Origin: Rhizobiales bacterium dw_265
Lineage (GTDB): Bacteria; Pseudomonadota; Alphaproteobacteria; Micropepsales; Micropepsaceae
Assembly: GCA_018449595.1 (NCBI GenBank)
Contig: JAAVUU010000001.1
Coordinates: 1,205,255-1,269,254, forward strand
Reading direction: 5' to 3'
DNA: 64,000 nt
Shown here piece by piece: positions 1 to 8,698 of this stretch. The position numbers and the translations under genes were made by a program. Below the pieces are notes generated by a model. That model did no database searches. It saw only the letters and a program-made list of their open reading frames with translations, and had not been told where the DNA came from. Each line of letters opens with the position of its first letter. The first letter of the stretch is position 1.

Positions 1-158
1 CTGGAAAAGGCGATGATGGCGACGCTGTCGGGGGTGGGCTTCATGGGCAACCCGTCGCCCGCCCGCACCTGCTTGCCGTCATTGGCCGAGACGGCAAGGT
101 CGGCAAAGGCCGCCACGGGAGCCAAGGTCAAAGCCGTCGCCAGCAGGATCGCGCGCAT
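1..158 (-). CDS. Secreted YncE-like beta-propeller protein, 5' end only
   Basis: The window edge cuts this gene, leaving its first 52 codons. Translation from the ATG at 158 gives a clear signal peptide (MRAILLATALTLAPVAAFA) and then a mature start reading DLAVSANDGKQ and PTPDSVAIIAFS. That opening resembles periplasmic YncE/YVTN beta-propeller proteins, in which a 'VSANDGK...PDSV' strand begins the first blade. Only the N-terminus can be judged, so the family assignment is tentative; the export signal is secure. Confidence 0.55.
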   Translation of the reverse strand, partial: MRAILLATALTLAPVAAFADLAVSANDGKQVRAGDGLPMKPTPDSVAIIAFS

Positions 159-270
159 GTTCCACCCTTTTATCTCTTGATTAAGACGAGCCTAGCGCGC
201 CCGCCCCCCAAAGAAAAAGGGGGCGCACCATTTATTGGTCCGCTCGTCCATACGCTGTCGCTATGGCCCC

Positions 271-305
271 CCCAAAAGAAAAGGGCGGGATTGCTCCCGC
301 CCTTT
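271..305 (-). terminator. Intrinsic terminator after xylA
   Basis: A perfect 11-bp stem (AAAGGGCGGGA at 280-290, TCCCGCCCTTT at 295-305) has a 4-nt loop. Read on the minus strand it is followed by TTCTTTT. It lies 26 bases past the xylA stop, as expected for the terminator of the xylX-xylA unit. Confidence 0.85.
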
Positions 306-330
306 CGCATTGCGTTGCGGCAATCCCTTC

Positions 331-1770
331 TCAGGAGAAGGAATAGGCCGTCTTGATCTGGGTGAAGAAGTCCACCGCCGCGAAACCCTGTTCGCGGGCG
401 CCATAGGACGAACCGCGCGAGCCGCCGAACGGCACATGATAGTCCACGCCGGCGGTCGGCAGGTTGATCATCACCATGCCAGCCTTCACATTGCGCTGAT
501 AGTGGCGCGCATATTTGAGGCTGCTCGTCACGATACCGGCGGAAAGTCCGAAGTTGCCGGAATTGGAGAGGGCCAGGCCTTCCTCATAATCCTTGATCTT
601 CACCACCGACACGACCGGGCCGAACACTTCTTCCTGGTTGATGGTGTCACCGATCTTGGTGTCCACGATCAGGGTCGGGCTCATGTAATGGCCGGGCGTG
701 GCCAGCTTCAGCGGCTCGGCGCCGCCGGCCAGCAGCCGGCCGCCTTCCTTGATGGCGATATCCACATACTTGAGGTTGCCCGCCAGCTGGGTGTCGGTGA
801 CGACCGGACCCATCTGGGTGGAGGCGTCCAGCGCATTGCCCACCTTCAGCGCCTTGGCGCGGGCGGCGACGCCTTCGACGAACTTGTCATAAATGCCTTC
901 CTGCACGAAGACACGGCTGGAAGCGGTACAGCGCTGGCCGGTGGCGAAATAGCCGCCGTCCACCGCGATCTGGATGGCGCGGTCCAGTTCGGCATCGTCC
1001 AGCACCACCAGCGGGTTCTTGCCGCCCATTTCCAGCTGCACGCGGGCGAAATGCGAGATCGCGGCATTGGCGACCTTGGCGCCCACGGTCTGCGAGCCCG
1101 TGAAAGACACGCCGTTGACGTCGGGATGCCGGGCGATGGCGTCGCCGATGATGCCGCGGCCCAGGACCATGTTGACGATGCCGGCCGGGGCGCCGGCTTC
1201 ATGGATGATCGAGACCAGGGCATGCGCCATGGCCGGGGTGGGATTGGCCGACTTCAGCACCACGGTGTTGCCGAAGGCCAGCGCCGGGGCGATTTTCCAG
1301 GCCGGGATGGCGATGGGGAAATTCCACGGGGTAATCAAGCCGTAAACTCCCACTGCTTCACGATACGTCTGGATTTCCACGCCGGGGCGCACCGAATCCA
1401 GGTTCTGGCCGTGGCGGCGCAGCGCCTCGCCGGCCATGTATTTGAAGATGCGGCCGGCGCGCGCGGACTCGCCGATGGATTCGGGGAGGGGCTTGCCTTC
1501 CTCGGTGGCCAGCAGCTTGCCCAGCGCTTCCTTGCGCTCGAGGATCAGGCTGCCGATCTTGTCCAGCAAGTCGGCACGGACTTCCGGGGTCGAACCCGAC
1601 CAGCCCGGAAAGGCGGCGCGGGCGGCGGCGACGGCGTCGTTCACATCCTCGACGGTGCCGTCGGGGAACTTGGCGACGATCTCGTCGGTGTTGGAGGGAT
1701 TGGTGCTTTCCAGGGTGCCGGGCGCGGACACCTGCTTGCCGCCGATGAAGTGGGTCAGGGTCTGGGTCAT
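331..1770 (-). CDS. xylA: Alpha-ketoglutarate semialdehyde dehydrogenase (Weimberg pathway)
   Basis: This NAD(P)-dependent aldehyde dehydrogenase (479 aa) should oxidise 2,5-dioxopentanoate to 2-oxoglutarate, the last step of oxidative pentose (Weimberg) catabolism in the cytosol. The ALDH fold is complete: the active-site region TPWNFPIAIPAWK (residues 148-160), catalytic Glu247 in QLEMGGKN and nucleophile Cys281 in GQRCTAS. The whole protein closely resembles Caulobacter XylA from memory, including GEALRRHGQN and AGVDYHVPFGG. The ATG at 1770 is preferred over the TTG one codon earlier because a GGAG lies just upstream. It is 81 bases downstream of xylX on the same strand and ends before a strong terminator. 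Other KGSA dehydrogenases (arabinose, glucarate routes) do the same reaction, but the xylX neighbour favours xylose. Confidence 0.88.
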   Translation of the reverse strand: MTQTLTHFIGGKQVSAPGTLESTNPSNTDEIVAKFPDGTVEDVNDAVAAARAAFPGWSGSTPEVRADLLDKIGSLILERKEALGKLLATEEGKPLPESIGESARAGRIFKYMAGEALRRHGQNLDSVRPGVEIQTYREAVGVYGLITPWNFPIAIPAWKIAPALAFGNTVVLKSANPTPAMAHALVSIIHEAGAPAGIVNMVLGRGIIGDAIARHPDVNGVSFTGSQTVGAKVANAAISHFARVQLEMGGKNPLVVLDDAELDRAIQIAVDGGYFATGQRCTASSRVFVQEGIYDKFVEGVAARAKALKVGNALDASTQMGPVVTDTQLAGNLKYVDIAIKEGGRLLAGGAEPLKLATPGHYMSPTLIVDTKIGDTINQEEVFGPVVSVVKIKDYEEGLALSNSGNFGLSAGIVTSSLKYARHYQRNVKAGMVMINLPTAGVDYHVPFGGSRGSSYGAREQGFAAVDFFTQIKTAYSFS

Positions 1771-1851
1771 CAAATCGCTCCGGGGTGGGAAATGGCTGGC
1801 AGTATTTAAGGGGTCGGACGCCGCAATCCAACCCCGAAAGACGTATGGCTG

Positions 1852-2997
1852 TTACGCCCTCAAAAGACCACGCCGGACAAGGTTTTTCATCAAGTCTGAA
1901 ATGCCGAAATTCCACGGCGGCGCCGCCTTGGACGAGGTGACCCGGTTTTCCAGCACGCCCAGCTTGGGGCTGGAGATGCGCACCACATCGCCCTCCTTGT
2001 GCGTAAAGCCCTGGCCCTTGACGTCGCGGTCCTGGGTGGGGGCGAACAGCGTGCCCAGGAACAGGACAAAGCCGTCGGGATACTGGTGTTCATGGATGGT
2101 CTGGGCCACCAGCGCGAGCGGATCGCGGCTGATCTCGCTCATGGTGGAGCGGCCTTCCAGCCGGTAGTTGTCGGCGCCGACGATCTCCAGTTCGACCACC
2201 GCCTGGCGCACGTCGTCCATGGTGAATTTGTCATCGAACATGCGGATGAAGGGACCGATGGCGGTGGAGGCATTGTTGTCCTTGGCCTCGCCCAGCAACA
2301 GCGCGCTGCGGCCCTCGAAATCGCGCAGGTTCACGTCATTGCCCAGCGCCGCGCCCACCGCCTTGCCGTGGCGGTCCACCGCGATGACGATTTCCGGTTC
2401 GGGATTGTTCCAGGTCGAACTGGACCGCACGCCGATGAAATCGCCCCAGCCCACCGCCGACAGCGGCGGGGCCTTGGTGAAGACCTCGGCGTCGGGACCG
2501 ATGGCGACTTCCAGATATTGCGACCACAAGCCATCGGCGACCAGCGCCTCTTTCAATTTGGCGGCTTCCGCCGAGCCGGGCACCACGCTCTTGAGGTCGG
2601 CGCCGATCTTGGACGCCAGCTCGTCGCGGATGGCCTGGGCCTTGCCGGCCACGCCCTTGGCGCGTTCCTCGATCACCCGCTCGATGGCCGAAACGGCGAA
2701 GGTCACGCCGCAGGCCTTGACACATTGCAGGTCCACCGGGGCCAGCAGCTTGACCTTGCCGTTGCCGTCCCAGGCATGGGTCAGGCCCAGGTCGTTGATA
2801 TCCCCCAGGTCGCGGCCCGCGGGAATGCCCTTCCAGTCGTCGATCAGCTGCGACACGGTCGGCGCGGCCGCCGAGACATCGAACACCCGGCCATCCTTCA
2901 CCACCACCGGGGTCGGGCCCTCGCCCAGGTCCAGGCGGCCCACCAGCACGGCATCGTGCCAGTCCTGCGGCAAAGGGAAAGAAGTCTTGGCGGTCAT
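1852..2997 (-). CDS. xylX: 2-keto-3-deoxy-pentonate dehydratase, FAH superfamily
   Basis: This 381-aa protein of the fumarylacetoacetate hydrolase superfamily should dehydrate 2-keto-3-deoxy-xylonate to 2,5-dioxopentanoate, the substrate of the following xylA product. The long N-terminal half (CVKACGVTFAVS, IGPDAEVFTK) and the catalytic-domain segment (GNDVNLRDFEGRSALLLGEA, KDNNAS) match the Caulobacter XylX architecture of about 385 aa rather than the roughly 280-aa FAH hydrolases. Metal-binding acidic residues sit in the WNNPEPEIV segment. It is the first gene of a minus-strand pair with xylA. Its promoter should lie in the 155-bp gap shared with the divergent SDR. No xylonate dehydratase or xylonolactonase gene is in the window, so the pathway is only partly encoded here. 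Confidence 0.85.
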   Translation of the reverse strand: MTAKTSFPLPQDWHDAVLVGRLDLGEGPTPVVVKDGRVFDVSAAAPTVSQLIDDWKGIPAGRDLGDINDLGLTHAWDGNGKVKLLAPVDLQCVKACGVTFAVSAIERVIEERAKGVAGKAQAIRDELASKIGADLKSVVPGSAEAAKLKEALVADGLWSQYLEVAIGPDAEVFTKAPPLSAVGWGDFIGVRSSSTWNNPEPEIVIAVDRHGKAVGAALGNDVNLRDFEGRSALLLGEAKDNNASTAIGPFIRMFDDKFTMDDVRQAVVELEIVGADNYRLEGRSTMSEISRDPLALVAQTIHEHQYPDGFVLFLGTLFAPTQDRDVKGQGFTHKEGDVVRISSPKLGVLENRVTSSKAAPPWNFGISDLMKNLVRRGLLRA

Positions 2998-3152
2998 GGC
3001 GTGCTTTCTTGTTGTGGCGGGAATGTCTTAAAAGGCGGCGCACTTTAGACAATGGGACATAGGCGCACCATCGCGGCAAATCGCCGTTTGCTGCGCTGCA
3101 ACATGGCTTTCGGCTGCTATAAACCAACCCTTCAGAATTCAAGGACTGTCAC

Positions 3153-3899
3153 ATGATTTACGCAGGGCGTTTTTCCGGCCGCACCGCGGTCGTCACCGGC
3201 GGCGCATCGGGCCTGGGGCTGGAAGCGGCCAGGCGCATCGCGGCCGAAGGCGGCAAGGTCTCTCTATGGGACTTGAACGCCGAGGCGCTGGTCAGGGCGA
3301 AGGCGGAAACCGGCGCGGTGCATGTGGCGGCGCTGGACATCAGCAAGCCCGAGGCGGTCCAGGCCGCCGCCGCCGAGAGCAGACAGGCGCTGGGCAAGAT
3401 CGACATCCTGATCAACAGCGCCGGCATCACCGGCGCCACCCACACCGTGATCGGCTATCCCATCGAAAGCTGGCTCAAGGTCTTTGATGTCAACGTCAAC
3501 GGGCTGTTCTATTGCTGCCGCGCCATCGCCGCGCTGATGGTCGAGGCCGGCTATGGCCGCATCGTCAACATCTCCTCGGTCGCGGGCAAGGAAGGCAATC
3601 CCAATGCCAGTTCCTATTCGGCGTCCAAGGCCGCCGTGCTGGGCTTCACCAAGTCACTGGGCAAGGAACTGGCGACCAAGGGCGTCATCGTCAATGCGGT
3701 GACGCCGGCGACCTTCGAGAGCCCGATCCTGGACCAGGTGCCGCAGAGCCATATCGACTATATGCGCTCCCGCATTCCCATGGAGCGCCTGGGCACCGCG
3801 GCGGAAAACGCCGCCGCCGTCTGCTGGCTGGCGAGCGAGGAGTGTTCTTTCACCACCGCTTCCACCCTGGATACGTCGGGTGGCAGAACCACCTATTGA
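3153..3899 (+). CDS. Classical SDR dehydrogenase, sugar-pathway context
   Basis: This 248-aa short-chain dehydrogenase/reductase has the Rossmann motif TGGASGLG (residues 11-18), the NSAG motif and the catalytic Ser...YSASK. The ending SGGRTTY is typical of sugar/sugar-acid dehydrogenases of the FabG-like group. It is divergent from xylX, so a role in pentose or deoxy-sugar oxidation is likely, but the sequence is not particularly like Caulobacter XylB and the substrate is unknown. A run TATAAA about 30 bases before the ATG could be part of the promoter. The last codons are imperfectly duplicated 92 bp downstream (see the repeat at 3877-3992). Confidence 0.8.
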   Translation: MIYAGRFSGRTAVVTGGASGLGLEAARRIAAEGGKVSLWDLNAEALVRAKAETGAVHVAALDISKPEAVQAAAAESRQALGKIDILINSAGITGATHTVIGYPIESWLKVFDVNVNGLFYCCRAIAALMVEAGYGRIVNISSVAGKEGNPNASSYSASKAAVLGFTKSLGKELATKGVIVNAVTPATFESPILDQVPQSHIDYMRSRIPMERLGTAAENAAAVCWLASEECSFTTASTLDTSGGRTTY

Positions 3900-3992
3900 T
3901 ATTGTCGAGGCCAGCACCAGGCCACCCTCCTGTTTTTGTTGGCGCAGCTACCCTTCGGTCGCTGCGCGCGGGCGGCCGCACCACCTACTGAT
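3877..3992 (+). repeat. Imperfect 24-bp direct repeat around a hairpin at the SDR 3' end
   Basis: The final SDR codons with stop (3877-3900) recur at 3969-3992 with 20 of 24 bases identical. Both copies encode GGRTTY-stop. Between them lies a hairpin with arms GCGCAGC (3942-3948) and GCTGCGC (3961-3967) around CCTTCGG. The stop codon of the converging cheE-like gene (3985-3987) falls inside the second copy. The pattern fits insertion of a small palindromic element with duplication of the target, or local strand slippage. Confidence 0.6.
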
Positions 3993-4443
3993 CGGCGGGC
4001 CGGGCGCCGAAATGCGCCAGCACCTTGTCCAGTTCGGCCAGCACGCCTTGCGCGGGCGCGTCCATCGCCAGCAGGCGCAGCGCCCGCACATGCACCCTCA
4101 GCGACCCGGCATGGATGTCGCCCGAGGCGATGAAGGCCGCCGCAAGATCGCACAATCGCTTGCCGCCTTCCGCAAGCCCCGGCATGCCGTACAGCCCCGC
4201 CAATGAAATCAGCCGGTCGGCGACGCGGCAGATGTCGCGCAGGTTGCCCGCCGCCAGCGGCGCGGACAGCATGTCTTCCAGGGTGGCGATGATAATCCCG
4301 ATCGCTCTCATGGCCGGGCCGCGCTGGGCCTCCAGCCGCGCCTGGGCCCTGGCGATGGCCATGGGACGCAGCAAGCCGCCGGGCCGCGCCACCAGTTCCG
4401 CCAGGCGGTTGACCGGCCTCAGGATGCGGACCTTGCGGTTCAT
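3985..4443 (-). CDS. cheE: CheE-like protein, last gene of the che operon
   Basis: This 152-aa soluble, mainly alpha-helical protein has no catalytic motif I recognise. The name rests on position: it follows a third CheY-like gene, as cheE does in Caulobacter crescentus. Its start overlaps the cheY3 stop as ATGA (4443-4440), which implies translational coupling. The N-terminus is basic (MNRKVRILRPVNRLAELV), and the middle (ATLEDMLSAPLAAGNLRDI, LISLAGLYGMPGLAEGG) looks like a helical bundle. It probably modulates chemotaxis signalling in the cytoplasm. Confidence 0.6.
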   Translation of the reverse strand: MNRKVRILRPVNRLAELVARPGGLLRPMAIARAQARLEAQRGPAMRAIGIIIATLEDMLSAPLAAGNLRDICRVADRLISLAGLYGMPGLAEGGKRLCDLAAAFIASGDIHAGSLRVHVRALRLLAMDAPAQGVLAELDKVLAHFGARPADQ

Positions 4444-5018
4444 TCGGCCAGAATCCGTGTCGGGCGCATCAGATTGTCGATTTCATCCTGCGACATGTTG
4501 GGCTCACTGGCATCGCCCAGTTCGGTCGAGAGGTCGGTCGCGCGCCGCGGCACCCCGCCCGGCGGGCCCATGGACCTGAAACGCCGGTCGGGCCCGACAT
4601 AGCTTTCGCACTCGATGAAGCTGCGCGACGGCCTGGACACCCAGGCGATGCGGTCGAACAGCGCCTGGGGCGAAGCCGGTTTCCTGACGACGAAATGCGC
4701 CCCGGCATCGCGGAAGGCGACGACATTGCGGAAATCGGAATAGCCGGTCAGCACCAGGGTGGGCAGGAAGCGCGTCTGGCTCGGCAGCCGCCTGATCCAG
4801 CGCACCAGGTCGGGGCCTTTCATGTCCGGCAGGTCGGCCTCGCAGATCAAAAGCTCATAGTCGCTGCTTTCCAACTCCCTGCGCGCCCCGGCGGCGCTGG
4901 CCTCGACCTTGATGCTGTCGAGCCCCAGCCCGTGCAGCATCTGCACCAGCACGGTGGCGCCGAATTGATCGGCATCCACCACCAGCGCCCGCACCTCCTT
5001 CAGGTTCATCCGTTCCAT
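4440..5018 (-). CDS. CheY3-type response-regulator-like protein with Glu at the phosphosite
   Basis: This 192-aa protein has a receiver domain (residues about 9-130) and a C-terminal tail of about 60 residues without an output domain. Acidic residues Asp15 and Asp17, the Thr of LVLTGYSD and the Lys of VVRKPAS are in place. The phosphoacceptor position (four residues before Pro64 in CEADLPDMKG) is Glu60, not Asp. It may therefore be non-phosphorylatable or locked in an active-like state. Its place between cheU and cheE matches cheYIII of Caulobacter. The ATG at 5009 (MNLKEV) is an alternative start. Confidence 0.75.
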   Translation of the reverse strand: MERMNLKEVRALVVDADQFGATVLVQMLHGLGLDSIKVEASAAGARRELESSDYELLICEADLPDMKGPDLVRWIRRLPSQTRFLPTLVLTGYSDFRNVVAFRDAGAHFVVRKPASPQALFDRIAWVSRPSRSFIECESYVGPDRRFRSMGPPGGVPRRATDLSTELGDASEPNMSQDEIDNLMRPTRILAE

Positions 5019-5045
5019 GGGCGTTCGCGCATCATGTGCCTTCCG

Positions 5046-5396
5046 TCATGGGGCCGGCCAGAAGACATCGTCATCCAGGTCCAGGCTGGCGGCGGTCTTG
5101 CCCGCCAGCGCCGCCAGCAGCCGCGCCCGCACCCGTGGCAGGGGGATGGCTTCGATGGCGGCGCGCATCTCGTCGGCGCGCACCATGCCGGCGGCCAGCC
5201 GTGCGATCAGGCCGGCCTGGGCGTCGGCCTGTTGCGCCAGATAGTCGAAGCTCTGCAGCGCCACGATATTGGCGCCGCCGTGGCGCGTCTCACCGGAGAC
5301 CTGCGCCCCCAGCCAGGCGATCTCGCCCGCCATGGCGCTGCATTCGCGCGCGATGGCGTCGAGCATCCGGGTCATGTCAGAAGAGTTCGACGTCAT
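5046..5396 (-). CDS. CheU-like chemotaxis operon protein
   Basis: This small 116-aa, mostly helical, acidic protein has no recognised catalytic motif. It starts 20 bases inside the end of cheD, so it is translated from the same message. Its slot between cheD and cheY3 corresponds to cheU in the Caulobacter operon; that positional match is the only basis for the name. The central region (IVALQSFDYLAQQADAQAGL) suggests an amphipathic helix, and the end DLDDDVFWPAP is conspicuously acidic. Confidence 0.6.
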   Translation of the reverse strand: MTSNSSDMTRMLDAIARECSAMAGEIAWLGAQVSGETRHGGANIVALQSFDYLAQQADAQAGLIARLAAGMVRADEMRAAIEAIPLPRVRARLLAALAGKTAASLDLDDDVFWPAP

Positions 5397-5958
5397 GCGG
5401 CGCCTCGCTTTCCTGTTGGAGTGTCGCCTCGGCCACCATCAGTTCGCGCGCCGCCAAGGTGCGGCCATCGGACACCGCCAACTGCCGCGCCCGTCCCGAC
5501 ACCGGCCAGAACTGGACCCGGCGCGCGCGGGTGCCGCGCACATCCCCGCCCACCAGCGCGATGCCTTCGTCGGCGAGGAATTTCTCGGCAAAGGCGACAT
5601 TGCCGGCGCCGACATCGGAAAGCCCCGCGATGACGCTGGCGCCGCCGAACAGCTTGGCTTCCAGCCGCGCGCGCGCAGCGCCCTGCCGCAACAGGCCGTT
5701 GATCAGGATTTCCATGGCGTTGACGCCATAACGGGCGGCTCGGTCCTGGCCTCCGCCGTCCGGCAGCAGGAAATGATTCATCCCGCCCACTTTCGCCACC
5801 GGATCGTGCAGGCAGGCGGCGATGCAGGAGCCCAGCACCGTGGTCAGCACCTCGCGCGCATCGGCGGTGACCCAGGTCTCGCCCTGGGTGACCTGGACAT
5901 GGACATAGCCGTCCTGCGGATTGAGGAAACGCCTTGGCTGGGCGGCGGCCTGGATCAC
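5377..5958 (-). CDS. cheD: Chemoreceptor glutamine deamidase CheD
   Basis: CheD (193 aa) deamidates Gln to Glu in chemoreceptors and can interact with phosphatase or CheY proteins. The catalytic Cys lies in TVLGSCIAACLHDP and the His in GGMNHFLLPDG, followed by GAGNVAFAEKFLADEGI and the GGD-rich C-terminal segment. No ATG fits. The GTG at 5958 overlaps the cheY2 stop as GTGA and gives the usual CheD length. It lies between cheY2 and the cheU-like gene. Confidence 0.88.
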   Translation of the reverse strand: MIQAAAQPRRFLNPQDGYVHVQVTQGETWVTADAREVLTTVLGSCIAACLHDPVAKVGGMNHFLLPDGGGQDRAARYGVNAMEILINGLLRQGAARARLEAKLFGGASVIAGLSDVGAGNVAFAEKFLADEGIALVGGDVRGTRARRVQFWPVSGRARQLAVSDGRTLAARELMVAEATLQQESEAPHDVELF

Positions 5959-6344
5959 GAAAGCGGCCCCACCACCTGTTCGATCTTCTGCTTCAGGGTC
6001 GCCACCGTGAAGGGCTTGACCAGATAGTTGTTGGCGCCGAACTGCACCGCGCGCGCCACCAGTTCCTTGTCGGCCCGGCCGGTCAGAAGGATGAAGGCGA
6101 CATTCTTCATGGTGTCGCAGGCCCGCATGGCGCGCAGGAATTCCAGCCCATCCATGCCGGGCATGTTGAAGTCGGAGATCACCACATGGGTGGGATGGGT
6201 CTGGATGCTGGTCCAGGCCTCGGCCGCGCCGGGAAAGTCGCGGCTGTTGACGATGCCGATCTGCTGCAGCCCGGTTCTGACCAGGGTCCGCATGGTAAGC
6301 TGGTCGTCCACCACGACGACATGAAGCTTGGCGGCGGCGGGCAT
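5955..6344 (-). CDS. cheY: CheY single-domain response regulator (second in operon)
   Basis: This 129-aa stand-alone receiver has Asp13/Asp14 in VVVDDQ, phosphoacceptor Asp58 in ISDFNMPGMDG, the Thr of LLTGRAD and Lys in YLVKPF. CheA should phosphorylate it, and it would then signal to the flagellar motor or act as a phosphate sink. The ATG follows the cheB stop directly (TGAATG), with GGAGG inside the last cheB codons serving as ribosome binding site. Confidence 0.9.
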   Translation of the reverse strand: MPAAAKLHVVVVDDQLTMRTLVRTGLQQIGIVNSRDFPGAAEAWTSIQTHPTHVVISDFNMPGMDGLEFLRAMRACDTMKNVAFILLTGRADKELVARAVQFGANNYLVKPFTVATLKQKIEQVVGPLS

Positions 6345-7388
6345 TCAAACCTCCTCCAGGGACGGGGCGCGGCACAGCCGCAAAATCTCTTCGCCGATCT
6401 TTTCCAATGGCAGCTGGCGCTGCACGGCGCCGATCTCATGGGCGACGCGCGGCATGCCGTAGACGATGGAGGTCGCCTCATCCTGGCCGATGGTGGCGGC
6501 GCCATTGGCGCGCATCGCCGACAGGCCCGAGGCGCCGTCGCGGCCCATGCCGGTCAGGATCACCCCCACCGCCTTGGCGCCGGCGCAGCGCGCCACCGAA
6601 TGAAACAGCCGGTCCACCGAGGGGCGATGGCCGCTGGTGGGTTCGTCCTTCACCAGGCGGCAGCGCCAGGCGGCACGGCCGCAAAGCTCCAGGTGCGAGA
6701 CCGCGCCGGGCGCCAGCCAGACACGCCCGGCTTCCAGCAACTGGCCCTCCACCGCTTCCGCCACCCTGGGCGCGCACAGCTTGTCCAGCCGCGCCGCGAA
6801 AGAGGCGGTGAAGCCTGCCGGCATGTGCTGGGTGATGAGGGTGGGCGGACAGTTGGCGGGAAAATGCGTCAGCACTTCCAGCAGGGCCTCGACCCCGCCG
6901 GTGGAGGAGCCGATGGCGATCACCCGTTCGGCGAATGGCATGTCCGGCCTGTGCATCACCGGCTGACGGTCGAGACGCGCCCGCACCTTGGCGCTGGCTG
7001 CGGTCTTGACCTTGCGCACCAGTTCTTCCGCCGCCGCGCCCAGGCTGGCAGCGACATTGCCGCTGGGTTTGGGGAAATAGTCCACCGCCCCGATCGCCAG
7101 CGCATCCAGGGTCACTTCGGCGCCGCGCTCGGTGAGGGTGGAAACCATCACCACCGGCATGGGGCGCAGGCGCATGATCTTTTCCAGGAATTCGAGGCCC
7201 GACATGCCCGGCATCTCGACATCCAGGGTCAGCACGTCGGGATTGAGATCCTTGATCATCTGGCGCGCGGTGTGCGGCTCGGGCGCCTGACCCACCACCT
7301 CGATATCGGGATCGGCCGCGAGAATTTGCGCCAGCAACGCACGGATGGTCGCGGAGTCATCCACGATCAGGACGCGGATGGGATTCAT
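6345..7388 (-). CDS. cheB: Chemotaxis protein-glutamate methylesterase CheB
   Basis: This 347-aa enzyme removes methyl groups from chemoreceptors for adaptation. It has an N-terminal receiver domain with phosphoacceptor Asp56 ([11 protein letters not shown]) and a C-terminal methylesterase domain with the triad regions [11 protein letters not shown] (Ser), TQHMPAGF (His) and LTGMGRDGA (Asp). The start is [13 protein letters not shown] at 7388; the longer upstream open frame is an artefact. The ATG overlaps the cheR stop as ATGA. Confidence 0.95.
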   Translation of the reverse strand: MNPIRVLIVDDSATIRALLAQILAADPDIEVVGQAPEPHTARQMIKDLNPDVLTLDVEMPGMSGLEFLEKIMRLRPMPVVMVSTLTERGAEVTLDALAIGAVDYFPKPSGNVAASLGAAAEELVRKVKTAASAKVRARLDRQPVMHRPDMPFAERVIAIGSSTGGVEALLEVLTHFPANCPPTLITQHMPAGFTASFAARLDKLCAPRVAEAVEGQLLEAGRVWLAPGAVSHLELCGRAAWRCRLVKDEPTSGHRPSVDRLFHSVARCAGAKAVGVILTGMGRDGASGLSAMRANGAATIGQDEATSIVYGMPRVAHEIGAVQRQLPLEKIGEEILRLCRAPSLEEV

Positions 7389-8218
7389 GTCGTCCTCCGG
7401 TAGGCGGTCTGCGCCACCAGCGAAAACTGACTGGAAGAGATGCGCTCGGAATGGCCGATATAGAGATGGCCGCCGATGGGCAGCAGGCCCGCGAAGCGGC
7501 CCCAGATCGCGTCCTGCGTCGCGGGATCGAAATAGATCATCACATTGCGGCAGAAGATGACGTCGAAGCCGCCCCTCATCGGCCAATCCTTCAGCAGGTT
7601 GACCTGGCGGAAGCGCACCAGCGTCCGCACGGTTTCGCTGAAGCGGAACTGCGCGCCATGATCCTCGATATTGCGGCCCTGCAGATGGCGGGGAATGTCG
7701 GCCAGCCGCGCCGCCGGATACAGCGCCGCCTTGCCCGCCGCCGCCATGTTGGGATCGATGTCGCTGGCGAGAACCAGCACGTCATGCGATGCCGCGTCGG
7801 GCATGGCGTTGAGCAACGTCAACGCAATCGAATAGGGCTCTTCACCGGAAGAACAGGCCGACGACCAGATGCGCACCCGCCCGCCCTTCCGCGCCGTCTC
7901 GATCAGTTTGGGCAGCACCGCCTGCGCCAGGTGATCGAAATGATGGGCCTCGCGGAAGAAGCGCGTGACATTGGTGGTCATGGCGGCGATCAGCACCTGC
8001 CGTTCCTCGCTGCTTTCCGCCACCAGCCCGCAATAGTCCGAGAAACGCGACAGGCCCTTTTCGCGCACCCGCTTGCTGAGGCGCGAATAGACCAGGTTGG
8101 CCTTGCTGTCGGGCAGTACGATGCCGGCTTCGTCCTGCACCAGCGCCGCCAGGGTGCGAAAATCCGCCCAGGTGAAGGGAAATTCCCCCGCGACCGCCAG
8201 TTCGCCGCGCGCCGTCAT
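7385..8218 (-). CDS. cheR: Chemoreceptor methyltransferase CheR
   Basis: This 277-aa SAM-dependent methyltransferase methylates receptor glutamates. A helical N-terminal domain precedes the catalytic domain carrying [10 protein letters not shown], the SAM-binding [13 protein letters not shown] and [10 protein letters not shown]. It overlaps both neighbours by ATGA junctions (cheW at 8218-8215, cheB at 7388-7385). The receptor encoded at the head of the operon ends in a plausible CheR-docking pentapeptide. Confidence 0.95.
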   Translation of the reverse strand: MTARGELAVAGEFPFTWADFRTLAALVQDEAGIVLPDSKANLVYSRLSKRVREKGLSRFSDYCGLVAESSEERQVLIAAMTTNVTRFFREAHHFDHLAQAVLPKLIETARKGGRVRIWSSACSSGEEPYSIALTLLNAMPDAASHDVLVLASDIDPNMAAAGKAALYPAARLADIPRHLQGRNIEDHGAQFRFSETVRTLVRFRQVNLLKDWPMRGGFDVIFCRNVMIYFDPATQDAIWGRFAGLLPIGGHLYIGHSERISSSQFSLVAQTAYRRTT

Positions 8219-8697
8219 GCCGCCTGCGCTTCCTGGGTGCCGACCAGCGAGGCGATCAGCCTGTGCAGGGACAGGATGGTGACCATGCGCTCGGACAGGA
8301 CGGCAATGCCTTCGACAAAGGCGGTATCGGCTTCGCGCGCCAGTTCGGGCGTCGGCTGGATGTCGCCGCCGGTGATGGTCAAAATGTCGGACACCGCGTC
8401 CACCAGCAGTCCGATGGTGCGCGTCTCGGACTGCACCACCACGATCACATCCTTGGGATTGGTTTCCGTGCGGCCCAGCCCCAACCGCGCCTTGAGGTCC
8501 ACCACCGGCAGCACCACGCCGCGCAGGTTGATGACGCCGCGCACATAGTCGGGGGCGTGCGGCAAGGGCGTGGTCTCGGTCCAGCCGCGGATTTCGCGGA
8601 TCGCCATGATGTCGGCGCCGAACTCCTGTTCGCCCGAGCGGAAGGTGATGAACTGGCGGCGGCCGCCCACTTCTTTTGTAGAGGTGTGCTCTGTCAT
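8215..8697 (-). CDS. cheW: CheW coupling protein
   Basis: This 160-aa adaptor links receptors to CheA. The whole protein is one CheW domain, with IREIRGWTETTPLPHAPDYV, GVINLRGVVLPVVDLKARLG and VDAVSDI strongly diagnostic. The ATG at 8697 (MTEHTSTKE) was chosen over an upstream in-frame ATG that would run back into cheA. It starts one base past the cheA stop, consistent with coupled translation. Confidence 0.93.
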   Translation of the reverse strand: MTEHTSTKEVGGRRQFITFRSGEQEFGADIMAIREIRGWTETTPLPHAPDYVRGVINLRGVVLPVVDLKARLGLGRTETNPKDVIVVVQSETRTIGLLVDAVSDILTITGGDIQPTPELAREADTAFVEGIAVLSERMVTILSLHRLIASLVGTQEAQAA

Positions 8698-8698
8698 G

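Noticed and set aside
235..1809. 524-aa plus-strand open frame opposite xylA
   Set aside because: It is antisense to a well-defined aldehyde dehydrogenase and has His/Gly/Arg-rich shadow composition with no family features.
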